From: Vulcanimicrobiota bacterium | GTDB lineage: Bacteria; Vulcanimicrobiota; Vulcanimicrobiia; Eremiobacterales; Eremiobacteraceae | NCBI GenBank assembly: GCA_019235715.1 | Contig: JAFAKE010000104.1 | Span: 1 to 32,730, forward strand | DNA length: 32,730 bases | Reading direction: 5' to 3' | In this document: in pieces, positions 16,748 through 24,496 of the stretch | Numbering within the stretch: the stretch's first letter is position 1 | How the letters are laid out: every line of letters starts with the position of its first letter | Program-made: the position numbers and the translations under genes | The notes under the pieces: generated by a model | What the model was told of the DNA's origin: nothing | The model's database searches: none | What the model saw: the letters and a program-made list of their open reading frames with translations, nothing else

Positions 16748-18336
16748 TCCGCAACCTCCGCAGTCGCGTCGCGTGCGCCATCGCCGCCGTGTGCGTGCTC
16801 GCTTTTTCCGCGTGCTCCTCGCAGCCCGCCGGCAATAGCACGCTCGTCTTCGGCCGCAACAAGGATGCGGTGCGGCTGGATCCAGCGGTCGTGACCGACG
16901 GCATGTCGCTCAACGTCGCACGGCTTACGATGGAGGGCCTGACAGCCTACGGGTCGGGCTCATTCGCCATCCGTCCGGCGCTTGCGACGTCGTGGACGGC
17001 GTCTCCCGACGGTAAGACATGGATCTTCACGCTGCGCCACGGCGTCAAATTCCAAGATGGAACCGCGTTCGACGCGCAAGCCGTGAAGGTCAACTTCGAT
17101 CGCTGGCGCTTGCCGAACGACCCGTTGCACCAGACGCTCAAGGGCGATTACTCGTACTACGAAAGCCAATTCGGCGGTTTCCCGGGTGTGATCGCCGGCG
17201 TGCGTGTGCTCGCGCCGGACAAAGTGCAGCTGCGGCTGACCAAACCGCTCGCGCCGCTGCTCGCGAATCTCGCGATGCCCTCGTTTGCGATGTCGTCGCC
17301 GGCGGCGATGAGGAGCAAGGGAGAGGACTATTTCCGCGAGCCGGTTGGCACGGGGCCGTACCAGGTGGTCGAGTGGGTCAAAGATGATCACATCACGCTG
17401 CGCGCGTTCGATGGATATTGGGGCCCGAAACCGCGCATCGCAACGGTCGTGCTGCGCGACTTGCCGGACGCCGCATCGTCGCTTATCGCGCTGCAAAAGG
17501 GCGAAATAGACGGCTGGGAGTACCCACAGCCTAACGATTTGCCGCGCATCGCGCAGGAGCGCGACCTGCACATCTACCACATGCCGCCCAATAACGTGAT
17601 GTATCTCGCCATGAACAATATGCGGCGTCCGTTCGACAATCTGCTCGTGCGCCGTGCGATCAATGAAGCGATCGACGCCAAGGCGATCGTCAAGAATTTC
17701 TACGACCCAACCGCGGTCGTCGCTGATGAATTCCTGCCCGCCGCCGTCTGGCCGCATGGCGTCCGCGTGTCGTATCCATACGATCCAGCGGACGCGCGAA
17801 GGCTGTTGGCCAAGGCCGGGTATCCGAACGGTTTTGCGACGACGTTGTGGTACATGACGTTGCCGCGCCCATATCTTTTGCAACCGCAGCGCGTCGCCGA
17901 GGCGATTCAGGCGAACTTGAGAGCGGTCGGCATTCAGACGACGCTGCAAGGATTTGAGTGGGGCACGTATCTGGACCGGGTCATGAACGGTGAGGCCGAC
18001 ATGGCGCTTTATGGCTGGAGCGGCGACAATGGCGATCCCGACAATTATCTCTACGTGCTCATGGACAAGGATTCGGCTGCGACTCCAGGCGCGCAAAACG
18101 TCTGCTTTTGGAAAGACCAGCGCTTTCACGACCTCATGATGCAAGCACAGGTGACGACCGGACGCGCCGCGCGCTCCGCCTTGTACGACCGTGCGCTCGA
18201 CATCATGCACGACCAGGCTCCCTGCGTGCCGCTCGTGCATACGAGTCCGCCGATCGCGTTCAACGTGAAGGTGAAGGGCTACGTGCCTCACCCCGACAGC
18301 GCAGAGCTCTTCCAAGACATGTGGATCGGCAAGTAG
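16744..18336 (+). CDS. ABC transporter substrate-binding lipoprotein, peptide/nickel family 5
   Basis: A 530-aa protein with a lipoprotein signal (AFSAC, Cys24) and a full family-5 solute-binding fold. Markers: the early TLVFGRNKDAVRLDPA, then the family signature region ALATSWTASPDGKTWIFTLRHGVKFQDG (residues about 79-106, split here), GTGPYQVVEW, the hinge segment RRAINEAIDAKAIV, and a late GWSGDNGDPDNYL close to the ligand pocket. Such proteins deliver di-/oligopeptides, nickel or sugars to an ABC importer. No permease or ATPase gene lies nearby, so the partner must be elsewhere. The GTG at 16744 overlaps the previous stop in a GTGA, showing coupling with the stalk protein. Confidence 0.92.
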   Translation: MIRNLRSRVACAIAAVCVLAFSACSSQPAGNSTLVFGRNKDAVRLDPAVVTDGMSLNVARLTMEGLTAYGSGSFAIRPALATSWTASPDGKTWIFTLRHGVKFQDGTAFDAQAVKVNFDRWRLPNDPLHQTLKGDYSYYESQFGGFPGVIAGVRVLAPDKVQLRLTKPLAPLLANLAMPSFAMSSPAAMRSKGEDYFREPVGTGPYQVVEWVKDDHITLRAFDGYWGPKPRIATVVLRDLPDAASSLIALQKGEIDGWEYPQPNDLPRIAQERDLHIYHMPPNNVMYLAMNNMRRPFDNLLVRRAINEAIDAKAIVKNFYDPTAVVADEFLPAAVWPHGVRVSYPYDPADARRLLAKAGYPNGFATTLWYMTLPRPYLLQPQRVAEAIQANLRAVGIQTTLQGFEWGTYLDRVMNGEADMALYGWSGDNGDPDNYLYVLMDKDSAATPGAQNVCFWKDQRFHDLMMQAQVTTGRAARSALYDRALDIMHDQAPCVPLVHTSPPIAFNVKVKGYVPHPDSAELFQDMWIGK

Positions 18337-18338
18337 CT

Positions 18339-18686
18339 GTGGCGCAAGCGTGCATCTTCTGCGACATCATCGGCGGCAAGATCAAGACGGACTTTCTCTA
18401 TGAAGACGGCGACGTTGTGGCCTTTGCCGACATCCGGCCAATCGCGCCCGACCACGTCCTGGTGGTGCCGCGCGCACACCACGCGACGCTCACCGACGCG
18501 GCGGGCGACGGCGGCCCAGCGCTGCTTGGGAAGCTGCTCAAGGTGGCCGGAGACCTCGGGGCCGCGCGCGGGCCAGAGGGAGGGTACCGCGTGGTCATCA
18601 ACAACGGCGCTGCGGCAGGACAGACCGTCTACCATCTTCACGTACACGTGATCTCGGGCCGGCATTTCGCGTGGCCGCCGGGCTGA
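18339..18686 (+). CDS. HIT-family nucleotide hydrolase/transferase
   Basis: A 115-aa protein with the histidine-triad motif H-L-H-V-H-V at residues 99-104, where His101 is expected to be the nucleophile. The N-terminal Cys5/Cys8 pair (ACIFCDIIGG) is typical of zinc-binding HINT/HIT proteins. FADIRPIAPDHVLVVPRAHH is the conserved middle strand-loop. HINT-type enzymes hydrolyse AMP-lysine or AMP-amine phosphoramidates and are cytoplasmic. The GTG at 18339 begins 2 bases after the stop of the substrate-binding protein gene. The short length is normal for the family. Confidence 0.92.
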   Translation: MAQACIFCDIIGGKIKTDFLYEDGDVVAFADIRPIAPDHVLVVPRAHHATLTDAAGDGGPALLGKLLKVAGDLGAARGPEGGYRVVINNGAAAGQTVYHLHVHVISGRHFAWPPG

Positions 18687-18704
18687 TCGGAGTCGAATAC
18701 GTTC

Positions 18705-19295
18705 ATGAGCCAAGGACCGACGCAGCTGCATAGCATTCCCGCGGATCTTCCCGTGCCGACGGATGATGGCGCCGCCGATCATCTCAGCGGAATGCGGCTG
18801 CCGGATATCGAGCTGGAGGCGACGAGCGGCGGAGCGCTGTCGCTTGCGCGCGTACGCTCGGAGATCGTCGTCGTATACTGCTACCCGCGCACCGGCCAGC
18901 CCGACGTCCCGATACCCGCTGGTTGGGATGCGATCCCTGGGGCGCGCGGGTGCACGCCGCATAACGTCGCATTTCGCGATCAGCACGCGCAGCTGACGTT
19001 GCTGGGCGCCGCCGTCTTCGGGTTGTCGACGCAGACCACTGACTATCAGCAAGAGATGGCCCAGCGCCTTGCGCTGCCATACCCCGTATTGAGCGATGCG
19101 CAATTCCGCCTCACCGACGCGCTGCGTTTGCCGACCTTTGATTTTCAGGGCGTGCGCCTGCTCAAGCGCTTGAGCTTTGTCGCCGTTGACGGCGCGATCG
19201 TGCACGTCGAGTATCCGGTTTTTCCGCCCGGCGCTGATGCCGGCCGGATCGTGAACTGGCTGCGCGACCCGCGCGGCGCGAAGAGGGACGCATGA
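18705..19295 (+). CDS. Peroxiredoxin (AhpC/TSA family)
   Basis: A 196-aa thioredoxin-fold protein. After an N-terminal arm it reads EIVVVYCYPRTGQPDVP, then GWDAIPGARGCTPHNVAFRD. The Cys in GARGCTP takes the position of the peroxidatic cysteine of a peroxiredoxin subgroup that carries a long insertion before the active site; the other Cys is in VVYCYPRTG. A resolving Cys is not obvious (the frequent Gln-Ser-Cys after GCTP is His-Asn here), so it may work as a 1-Cys enzyme. It would reduce H2O2 or organic peroxides in the cytoplasm. The ATG at 18705 has GGAG 12 nt upstream, somewhat distant. The stop overlaps the next gene's ATG. Confidence 0.87.
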   Translation: MSQGPTQLHSIPADLPVPTDDGAADHLSGMRLPDIELEATSGGALSLARVRSEIVVVYCYPRTGQPDVPIPAGWDAIPGARGCTPHNVAFRDQHAQLTLLGAAVFGLSTQTTDYQQEMAQRLALPYPVLSDAQFRLTDALRLPTFDFQGVRLLKRLSFVAVDGAIVHVEYPVFPPGADAGRIVNWLRDPRGAKRDA

Positions 19296-20185
19296 ACGCG
19301 CGCGACCGCATCGGCATCGTCGGCGCCGGACGCATGGGCGCCAACATCGGCAGGCGGCTTAAGGACGTAGGCTACCCGATCGCTGCGGTGTTCGACGCGC
19401 GCCCGCAAGTCGCTGAGGAAGTGGCACATGAGCTCGGCGCCAAGGCGGCGCACTCCCTCGCCGACGTCACGGGCGCGAGCGACATCGTCATCACCGTCGT
19501 GACCGATGACGCTGCGATGAGCGAGATCTTCGCGCGCTCGGATGACAGTCTGCTGGCGGGCTCGCGCGGCAAGATCTTCGTCAACTGCGCGACGATTTCG
19601 CCGGCGGTGCACGTCGAGGTCGAACGCGCAGCGCAGGACGCGGGCGCGCAGGCGATCGAGGCGTGCATGGCCAGTTCGATCCCCCAAGCGCGCAACGGCA
19701 CGCTGTATCTGATGGTGGGCGGCTCGCGCGAGGCGTTCGAGCGCGTGCGGCCGCTGCTCGAGCAGATGAGCGCCTCGTTGCGCTACATCGGGCCTGCTGG
19801 ATCGGCGGCGAAGGTCAAGGCGCTCGTCAACATGGTCATGAACATCAACACCGCGGGGCTCGCCGAGGGCCTCGGACTGGCCGACGCGCTGGGGCTGGAT
19901 CTCGACACCGTCCGCGAAGTGTTCGCGCAGACCGGAGCGAACTCGCGCGTGCTCGAGACGGACGGCGCCGACATGCAAAACCGCGAGCATGAGGTCTACT
20001 TCTCGGCCGCGCATGCCGCGAAGGACTCCGGAATCGCGCTGGCTTTGGCGCGCGCAGCCGGACTGGACCTGCCGCTCGCCGAAGCGACGGAGACACAATA
20101 CAAAAGGATGATCGAGCGCGGACTAGGCGAGCTTGATAAATCAGGCATCGCCGAGCTGACGTTTCGGTCGCGAGCAACCAAGTGA
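19292..20185 (+). CDS. NAD(P)-binding beta-hydroxyacid dehydrogenase-like protein
   Basis: A 297-aa protein with the 6-phosphogluconate/3-hydroxyisobutyrate dehydrogenase layout. The N-terminal Rossmann nucleotide fold has GIVGAGRMGANIG (residues 8-20), and the C-terminal all-helical domain contains GSAAKVKALVNM, whose Lys176 is the expected catalytic lysine. The substrate-binding loop, usually D-A-P-V-S-G-G, is instead E-A-C-M-A-S-S (residues 123-129), followed by the normal GTLYLMVGG. Late segments HAAKDSGIALALA and GLGELDKSGIAELTF look strongly conserved. The change suggests a non-canonical substrate. The ATG at 19292 overlaps the peroxiredoxin stop (ATGA). A DUF5069 gene follows 10 bases later. 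Confidence 0.9.
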   Translation: MNARDRIGIVGAGRMGANIGRRLKDVGYPIAAVFDARPQVAEEVAHELGAKAAHSLADVTGASDIVITVVTDDAAMSEIFARSDDSLLAGSRGKIFVNCATISPAVHVEVERAAQDAGAQAIEACMASSIPQARNGTLYLMVGGSREAFERVRPLLEQMSASLRYIGPAGSAAKVKALVNMVMNINTAGLAEGLGLADALGLDLDTVREVFAQTGANSRVLETDGADMQNREHEVYFSAAHAAKDSGIALALARAAGLDLPLAEATETQYKRMIERGLGELDKSGIAELTFRSRATK

Positions 20186-20195
20186 GGAGATCGTG

Positions 20196-20642
20196 ATGAG
20201 CACCCAGATGACCACGCAAGTCGTACCGATCATCAGCTCCGGCACGGCCGGCCCGCTCGGAGCGATCCATTTGCCACGCATGTGGGCCAAACTGACGTTA
20301 GACGCCGCCGGAAAGCTGCCCGCCGATTATGATGCCTGCGGCAGCGGCTTCGATCAGCTCACGATCGATGATCTCGGGCTGAAGCGCGAGGCGGTGATCG
20401 AGTACATCAAGACCAAGCGTCCGACGTACGTCGAGTTTGAGGAATGGGTCGTCGCCAATGGCAAGACGGATCCGGAGACGATTCGCCAGCATAACGAAAA
20501 AGTGCGCAACTACAAGCACGGTGACGACACGGTCAAAGAGATCCGCGGCGCCACCGGATTGAAGCGCGACGACATCCGCGACGCGGTCACGTTGAACACG
20601 CTCGAAGATCTGCACACGCTGCACTCGTCGGCGCGCAACTAG
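20196..20642 (+). CDS. DUF5069-family protein
   Basis: A 148-aa soluble protein. The opening GAIHLPRMWAKLTLDAAGKLPADY is the DUF5069 signature (Leu-Pro-Arg-Met followed by a helix), and the middle ends FDQLTIDDLGLKREAVIEYI, as in that family. It lacks catalytic motifs, and the role of DUF5069 is not established. The ATG at 20196 sits 5 nt after GAGGAGA, a good Shine-Dalgarno sequence; an adjacent upstream GTG at 20193 is less well spaced. It is the last gene of the overlapping string and is followed by a terminator-like hairpin. Confidence 0.8.
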   Translation: MSTQMTTQVVPIISSGTAGPLGAIHLPRMWAKLTLDAAGKLPADYDACGSGFDQLTIDDLGLKREAVIEYIKTKRPTYVEFEEWVVANGKTDPETIRQHNEKVRNYKHGDDTVKEIRGATGLKRDDIRDAVTLNTLEDLHTLHSSARN

Positions 20643-20669
20643 ACCGCTAATCGGGACACAAGAAACAGG

Positions 20670-20708
20670 CCTGCGGCGTGCTCCGTGCGCGCCGCAAGGT
20701 CGCTTTTT
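20670..20708 (+). terminator. Intrinsic terminator or attenuator ahead of rpsU
   Basis: CCTGCGGCG (20670-20678) pairs with CGCCGCA-A-GG (20690-20699, one bulged A) around an 11-nt loop. TCGC and a run of five T (20704-20708) follow. This is the best intrinsic-terminator shape in the window. Because the second arm can also pair with 20712-20719, it may act as an attenuator. Confidence 0.6.
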
Positions 20709-20760
20709 GCGTTGCGGCGAACCTGTCGTCAGTCGAGACGGTGCGGGCTCATGGCCCGCA
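20690..20760 (+). promoter_or_regulatory. Structured rpsU leader with competing hairpins
   Basis: CGCCGCAA (20690-20697) can pair with TTGCGGCG (20712-20719, 8 bp), which would break the terminator hairpin formed with 20670-20678. A further perfect stem TGCGGGC/GCCCGCA (20742-20748 with 20754-20760, loop TCATG) lies just before the Shine-Dalgarno region AAGGGGGTG. The arrangement of three mutually related stems resembles a ribosomal-protein leader. No promoter was convincingly located. Confidence 0.45.
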
Positions 20761-20797
20761 TTCGGCGTCTAAGAGAGCGAAAAGGGGGTGTCCCGAA

Positions 20798-20968
20798 ATG
20801 GAAACGAGAGTCGGTCCGAACGAGTCGATCGACAGCGCCCTCAAACGCTTTAAGAAGATGTGCCAAAAGTCAGGTGTGCTCGCCGAAGCGCGCCGTCACG
20901 AGCACTACGAGAAGCCGAGCGTGCGCCGCAAGAAGAAATCGGCCGCCGCGCGCAAGCGTCGTTCCTAA
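20798..20968 (+). CDS. rpsU: Ribosomal protein bS21
   Basis: A 56-aa basic protein of the 30S subunit, located near the anti-Shine-Dalgarno helix of 16S r[23 protein letters not shown] and the following [20 protein letters not shown] match bS21, ending in the usual Lys/Arg-rich [14 protein letters not shown]. The ATG at 20798 is about 9 nt after AGGGGGTG; a longer upstream frame is not credible. rpsU followed by yqeY is a conserved pair in Firmicutes and relatives, as here (57-base gap). Confidence 0.96.
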   Translation: METRVGPNESIDSALKRFKKMCQKSGVLAEARRHEHYEKPSVRRKKKSAAARKRRS

Positions 20969-21025
20969 CAATCCACTGCGCAAAGGGGGCGGCCGCCGGT
21001 CGCCCCAAATGATTCAATCCGGACA

Positions 21026-21478
21026 ATGGAAGACAACGATATCGTCGGCCGTTTGAGCGAGGACCTCAAAACGGCGATGAAGGCGCGCGACGCTGACCGC
21101 GTCGCCACACTGCGCATGGCGATTTCCGCCATGAACTATCGGCGCATCGAACGCAATGCGGCGCTTACTCCCGAAGAGCAAGAAGACGTGCTGCGCAAGC
21201 AGGTCAAGCAGCGCGACGATTCGATCGAAGAGTTCACCAAGGCTGGCCGCAGCGAGCTCGCCGACAAGGAGCGACGCGAGCGCGAGATCATCAAGGAGTA
21301 TCTGCCGGCCGAGCTTTCGACGTCGCAGCTGCAGTCCGAAGTCGCGGCGATCGTCGCCGGGCTTGCTCCGGATGCACGTTTCGGCGACGCGATGAAAGCC
21401 GTGCTGCCAGTGTTGGGCAAGCGCGCGAATGGCAAAGCTATTCAGGAAGCGGTCAAGACCGCTATGGCGCAGCGATGA
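21026..21478 (+). CDS. GatB/YqeY domain protein
   Basis: A 150-aa YqeY-like protein, all helical. Its VGRLSEDLKTAMKARDADRVATLRM start, the middle YLPAELSTSQL and the closing GKRANGKAIQEAVK follow the family, which resembles the C-terminal domain of GatB and is thought to interact with tRNA or the aminoacyl-tRNA amidation machinery. Its exact role is unproven. It follows rpsU and its stop overlaps the nfeD ATG in an ATGA, so the two are coupled. Confidence 0.93.
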   Translation: MEDNDIVGRLSEDLKTAMKARDADRVATLRMAISAMNYRRIERNAALTPEEQEDVLRKQVKQRDDSIEEFTKAGRSELADKERREREIIKEYLPAELSTSQLQSEVAAIVAGLAPDARFGDAMKAVLPVLGKRANGKAIQEAVKTAMAQR

Positions 21479-22830
21479 GGCGCCACATCCGCACGATGAG
21501 TTTCTTGCGGCGCGCGTGGGGCGTGGCGGCGCTGCTTTCGGTGTTGCTCGGCGCCGTCGGACTCGCTGCCGGCGCAGCGACGCCGCCGGGCGCGAAGGTG
21601 CAGGTCGTCCAGGTCGACGGCGTCATCAATGCAGGCATGGCGCATCGCGTGCAGCGCGCGGTCGACGACGCGCGCGCAAACGGCGCGAGCGCGCTGCTGC
21701 TTGAGATCAAGACGAACGGCGGCGTCATCGACGATGCCAACGACATCAAGGACGCGCTGCGCACGTCGGGCTTGCGCACGATCGCGTACATCGATCGCGC
21801 GTGGTCGGCCGGCGCGCTGATCGCGCTGGCGTGCGACAAGATCTATATGGCTCCGGAGTCGAGCATGGGCGCCGCGGAACCGGTGCTCATCGGCGCGGGC
21901 GGTTCGACGCAGCCCGCCGGCGAGAAAGCGATATCGGCCGTGAAGGCGGAGTTCCAATCGCTTGCCGAGGCGCACCATCGCGACCCGACGATCGCCGCGG
22001 CGATGGTCGATCCGTCGCTGGTCGTGCCCAACATCAAGAATAAGGGCCAGCTGTTGACGCTGTCGGCGCAGCAAGCGATGAAGCTCAAGTTCATCGACGG
22101 CGTGGCCGAGACGCCGGTCGCAGCGCTCGATGCGGCCGGTTTTCCGCAGGCAGTTCTGGCGACAACCGAGCCGACGCTGGGCGAACGCATCGCGCAGTTC
22201 GTCACCGATCCGATCGTCTCGGGCATCTTGCTCACGATCGGCTTTTTGGGATTGTTCATCGAGATGCAGACGCTGCATCTGGTCGCGGGCGTCATCGGCA
22301 TCGCCGCGCTCGCCTTGTTCTTCGGCGGGCACATCATCGCGGGCGCATCGAACTGGGTGATCATCGCGTTGTTCGCGCTCGGCGTCGTTGCGCTGCTCTT
22401 CGAATTGCACGTGCTGCCCGGACACGGCATTTCAGGACTGATCGGGGCGCTGCTCATCTTAGCCAGCATCGTCATGGCCTTTGGCGCGGCGTTCTGGCTG
22501 ATCGGCATCATCTATACGTCGATCGCGCTGACTGCGGCTATCCTCATATTCTTCCTGTTGCTGCGCTGGCTTCCGGACAGCGCGTTCTTGCGGCGCATCG
22601 CGTTTGCCGGCGCGCAGTCGGTCGAGGCCGGATACGTCACGTCGCGGCCGCTCGACCATCTCGTCGGCAAACAAGGCGTCGCCGAAACGTACCTGCGCCC
22701 CGCCGGCGTCGCGAACATCGACGGCGCACGCTATCAGGTCCAGTCGGCAGGCGATTTCATTCCGAGCCAGACGCGCATCGTCGTCATGCGCGTTGAAGGC
22801 GCGACCGTTTTCGTCGCGCGCGCTACCTAA
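21475..22830 (+). CDS. NfeD-family membrane-bound serine protease (long form)
   Basis: A 451-aa protein with a signal/anchor (residues about 14-34), then a ClpP-class serine protease domain (about 40-210). KTNGGVIDDANDI and RAWSAGALIAL place the nucleophile at Ser111; Lys151 or Lys157 (in GEKAISAVKAE) is the likely partner base. Four to five transmembrane helices (about 240-370) follow, and a C-terminal OB-fold NfeD domain (about 380-450, LVGKQGVAETYLRPAG). The long form acts with the flotillin encoded next, in membrane microdomain organisation. ATG 21475 overlaps yqeY; floA starts 9 bases after its stop. Confidence 0.93.
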   Translation: MRRHIRTMSFLRRAWGVAALLSVLLGAVGLAAGAATPPGAKVQVVQVDGVINAGMAHRVQRAVDDARANGASALLLEIKTNGGVIDDANDIKDALRTSGLRTIAYIDRAWSAGALIALACDKIYMAPESSMGAAEPVLIGAGGSTQPAGEKAISAVKAEFQSLAEAHHRDPTIAAAMVDPSLVVPNIKNKGQLLTLSAQQAMKLKFIDGVAETPVAALDAAGFPQAVLATTEPTLGERIAQFVTDPIVSGILLTIGFLGLFIEMQTLHLVAGVIGIAALALFFGGHIIAGASNWVIIALFALGVVALLFELHVLPGHGISGLIGALLILASIVMAFGAAFWLIGIIYTSIALTAAILIFFLLLRWLPDSAFLRRIAFAGAQSVEAGYVTSRPLDHLVGKQGVAETYLRPAGVANIDGARYQVQSAGDFIPSQTRIVVMRVEGATVFVARAT

Positions 22831-22839
22831 GGAGAACAG

Positions 22840-23880
22840 ATGGCCGGACTCGGCATATTCGGTTTGGTCCTTATCGTCTTCGTCCTCATCATCGCGTTCC
22901 TGGTGTTCTTGTATTACTTCCCGTTCGGGTTGTGGATCAGGGCGCAGGCGGCGGGAGTGCCGATCGGCATCTTCACGCTCGTGCGGTTGCGCATCATGGG
23001 CATTCCGCCGTCGGTGATCGTGGACTCGCTGATCATGGCGCGCAAAGCCGGCATCGCCGTCAACGACGCGCAGCTGCAAGCGCAGTATCTGTCCGGTGGC
23101 CATCTCGATCGCGTCGTGCTCTCGCTTATCGCAGCTCAGCGCGCGCAGATACCGCTCGAATGGACGCGCGCGTGCGCGATCGATCTGGCTGGACGCAACC
23201 CGCTCGACGCGGTCCAGACTTCGGTGAATCCGAAGGTCATCGAGACGCCCATTTTTCAAGGCGTCGCCAAAGACGGCATTCAGCTCAACGTCAAGGCGCG
23301 CATCACGGTGCGCACCAACATGGACCGGTACGTCGGCGGCGCCAGCGAGCCGACCGTCATCGCGCGCGTCGGCGAAGGCGTTGTCGCCGCGATCGGCGGC
23401 AGCGAGAATTATAAAGAAGTCCTCGAGAATCCGGATCACATCAGCAAGACCGTGCTCGCGAAGGGCCTTGACGCGGGTACCGCGTTTGAGATCGTGTCCA
23501 TCGACATCGCGGACGTCGACGTCGGGCGCAACGTCGGCGCCGACTTGCAGACGGCGCAAGCCGAGGCCGATCGCCGCGTCGCGCAGGCCAAAGCGGCGGA
23601 GCGCCAATATGCGGCGCTCGCGCAAGAGCAGGAGATGAAGGCGCAAACGCAGGCGATGCGCGCGAAAGTCGTCGAAGCCGAGGCGCTCGTTCCGGCCGCG
23701 ATCGCCGACGCATTTCGCGGCGGCAATCTCGGCGTCATGGACTACTACCGCATGCGCAACGTGCTTGCCGACACCGACATGCGTCAGTCGATTTCAGGTG
23801 CCGGCGGCGGCCAGACGCAGCCCGGAGGCTCCGGCGGTTCGGTACCGCCGCCCACGACGCCGCCGACGCAAGGGTCGTAG
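22840..23880 (+). CDS. floA: Flotillin-like protein FloA (SPFH family)
   Basis: A 346-aa protein with an N-terminal membrane hairpin (about residues 5-28) followed by the SPFH-like domain ([57 protein letters not shown], then the coiled-coil region [21 protein letters not shown]). The C-terminal tail is Gly/Pro-rich, [10 protein letters not shown]. FloA organises fluid membrane microdomains in bacteria and pairs with NfeD. The ATG at 22840 follows AAGGAG at 22830 by about 5 bases. The stop is shared by one base with the start codon of the next gene. Confidence 0.95.
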   Translation: MAGLGIFGLVLIVFVLIIAFLVFLYYFPFGLWIRAQAAGVPIGIFTLVRLRIMGIPPSVIVDSLIMARKAGIAVNDAQLQAQYLSGGHLDRVVLSLIAAQRAQIPLEWTRACAIDLAGRNPLDAVQTSVNPKVIETPIFQGVAKDGIQLNVKARITVRTNMDRYVGGASEPTVIARVGEGVVAAIGGSENYKEVLENPDHISKTVLAKGLDAGTAFEIVSIDIADVDVGRNVGADLQTAQAEADRRVAQAKAAERQYAALAQEQEMKAQTQAMRAKVVEAEALVPAAIADAFRGGNLGVMDYYRMRNVLADTDMRQSISGAGGGQTQPGGSGGSVPPPTTPPTQGS

Positions 23881-24479
23881 TGGACGCAGCTGTGACCATC
23901 GCCGGCCTTGGAGTCCCTATCGTCTTCGGGGATGTGGGCGCGTGGTTTTGGGTACTCGTCGTCGCGATCTACGTCATCGCGAGCATCGCGATGTCGCTGA
24001 GACGAGCCGCCAAACAGCTTTCGCAGCGCGCACCCGAAATCGTGTCGACTGAGGTGAAACAGGCCGAACAATCACCGCAAGGCCAACGCCTCGCCCACGC
24101 GGTTCAGACCATCAAGGCGCAAGCGCAGGCAGCTGCCGCGGCGCAAGCGGCTCAGTTGCAAGCTCGAGCTGCCGCTGCCACGACCGCCGACGCGGGCTCG
24201 ACATCCGCGCGCCAAGCGCTGCTCGGCGAACTCGGCGGCGCGTTGCAGCGCATCGCGTCTCCGGCCTTGCAAGCGCCGTCACTGCCGCCGGTGCATTCGG
24301 GCGGGGCCTTGATGCAGCTGGCCCCCGATGCGGTGGCCGCGCCGGTGGCCACGACACCGAGTTCTCGTTTCGCGCAGCTGGCGACGCCGGACGGATTTTT
24401 GTACGGTATCGTGGCGGCGACGGTGATCGGGCCGCCGCAAGGACTGCGCGCAGAACCGATGCAGCCTGGCGGATGGTGA
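23880..24479 (+). CDS. Unknown membrane protein between floA and phoH
   Basis: I do not recognise this 199-aa protein. A single hydrophobic helix lies at about residues 18-39 (VGAWFWVLVVAIYVIASIAM). A basic stretch RRAAKQLSQRAPE follows, then a Gln/Ala-rich helix (about 65-105, KAQAQAAAAAQAAQLQARAAA) that could form a coiled coil. The C-terminus has a Pro-rich linker (SPALQAPSLPPVH) and a compact end with LYGIVAATVIGPPQGL. The GTG at 23880 shares one base with the floA stop. Its position corresponds to the small yqfB/yqfC region between floA and phoH in Firmicutes. It might assist NfeD/FloA at the membrane; that is inference only. Confidence 0.7.
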   Translation: MDAAVTIAGLGVPIVFGDVGAWFWVLVVAIYVIASIAMSLRRAAKQLSQRAPEIVSTEVKQAEQSPQGQRLAHAVQTIKAQAQAAAAAQAAQLQARAAAATTADAGSTSARQALLGELGGALQRIASPALQAPSLPPVHSGGALMQLAPDAVAAPVATTPSSRFAQLATPDGFLYGIVAATVIGPPQGLRAEPMQPGGW

Positions 24480-24496
24480 GCGTTTGACGCGGGCGA

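Noticed and set aside
18705-19295. Peroxiredoxin as an inactive paralogue because the usual second Cys is missing
   Set aside because: The likely peroxidatic Cys in GARGCTP is kept; 1-Cys peroxiredoxins are functional, so inactivity is not supported.
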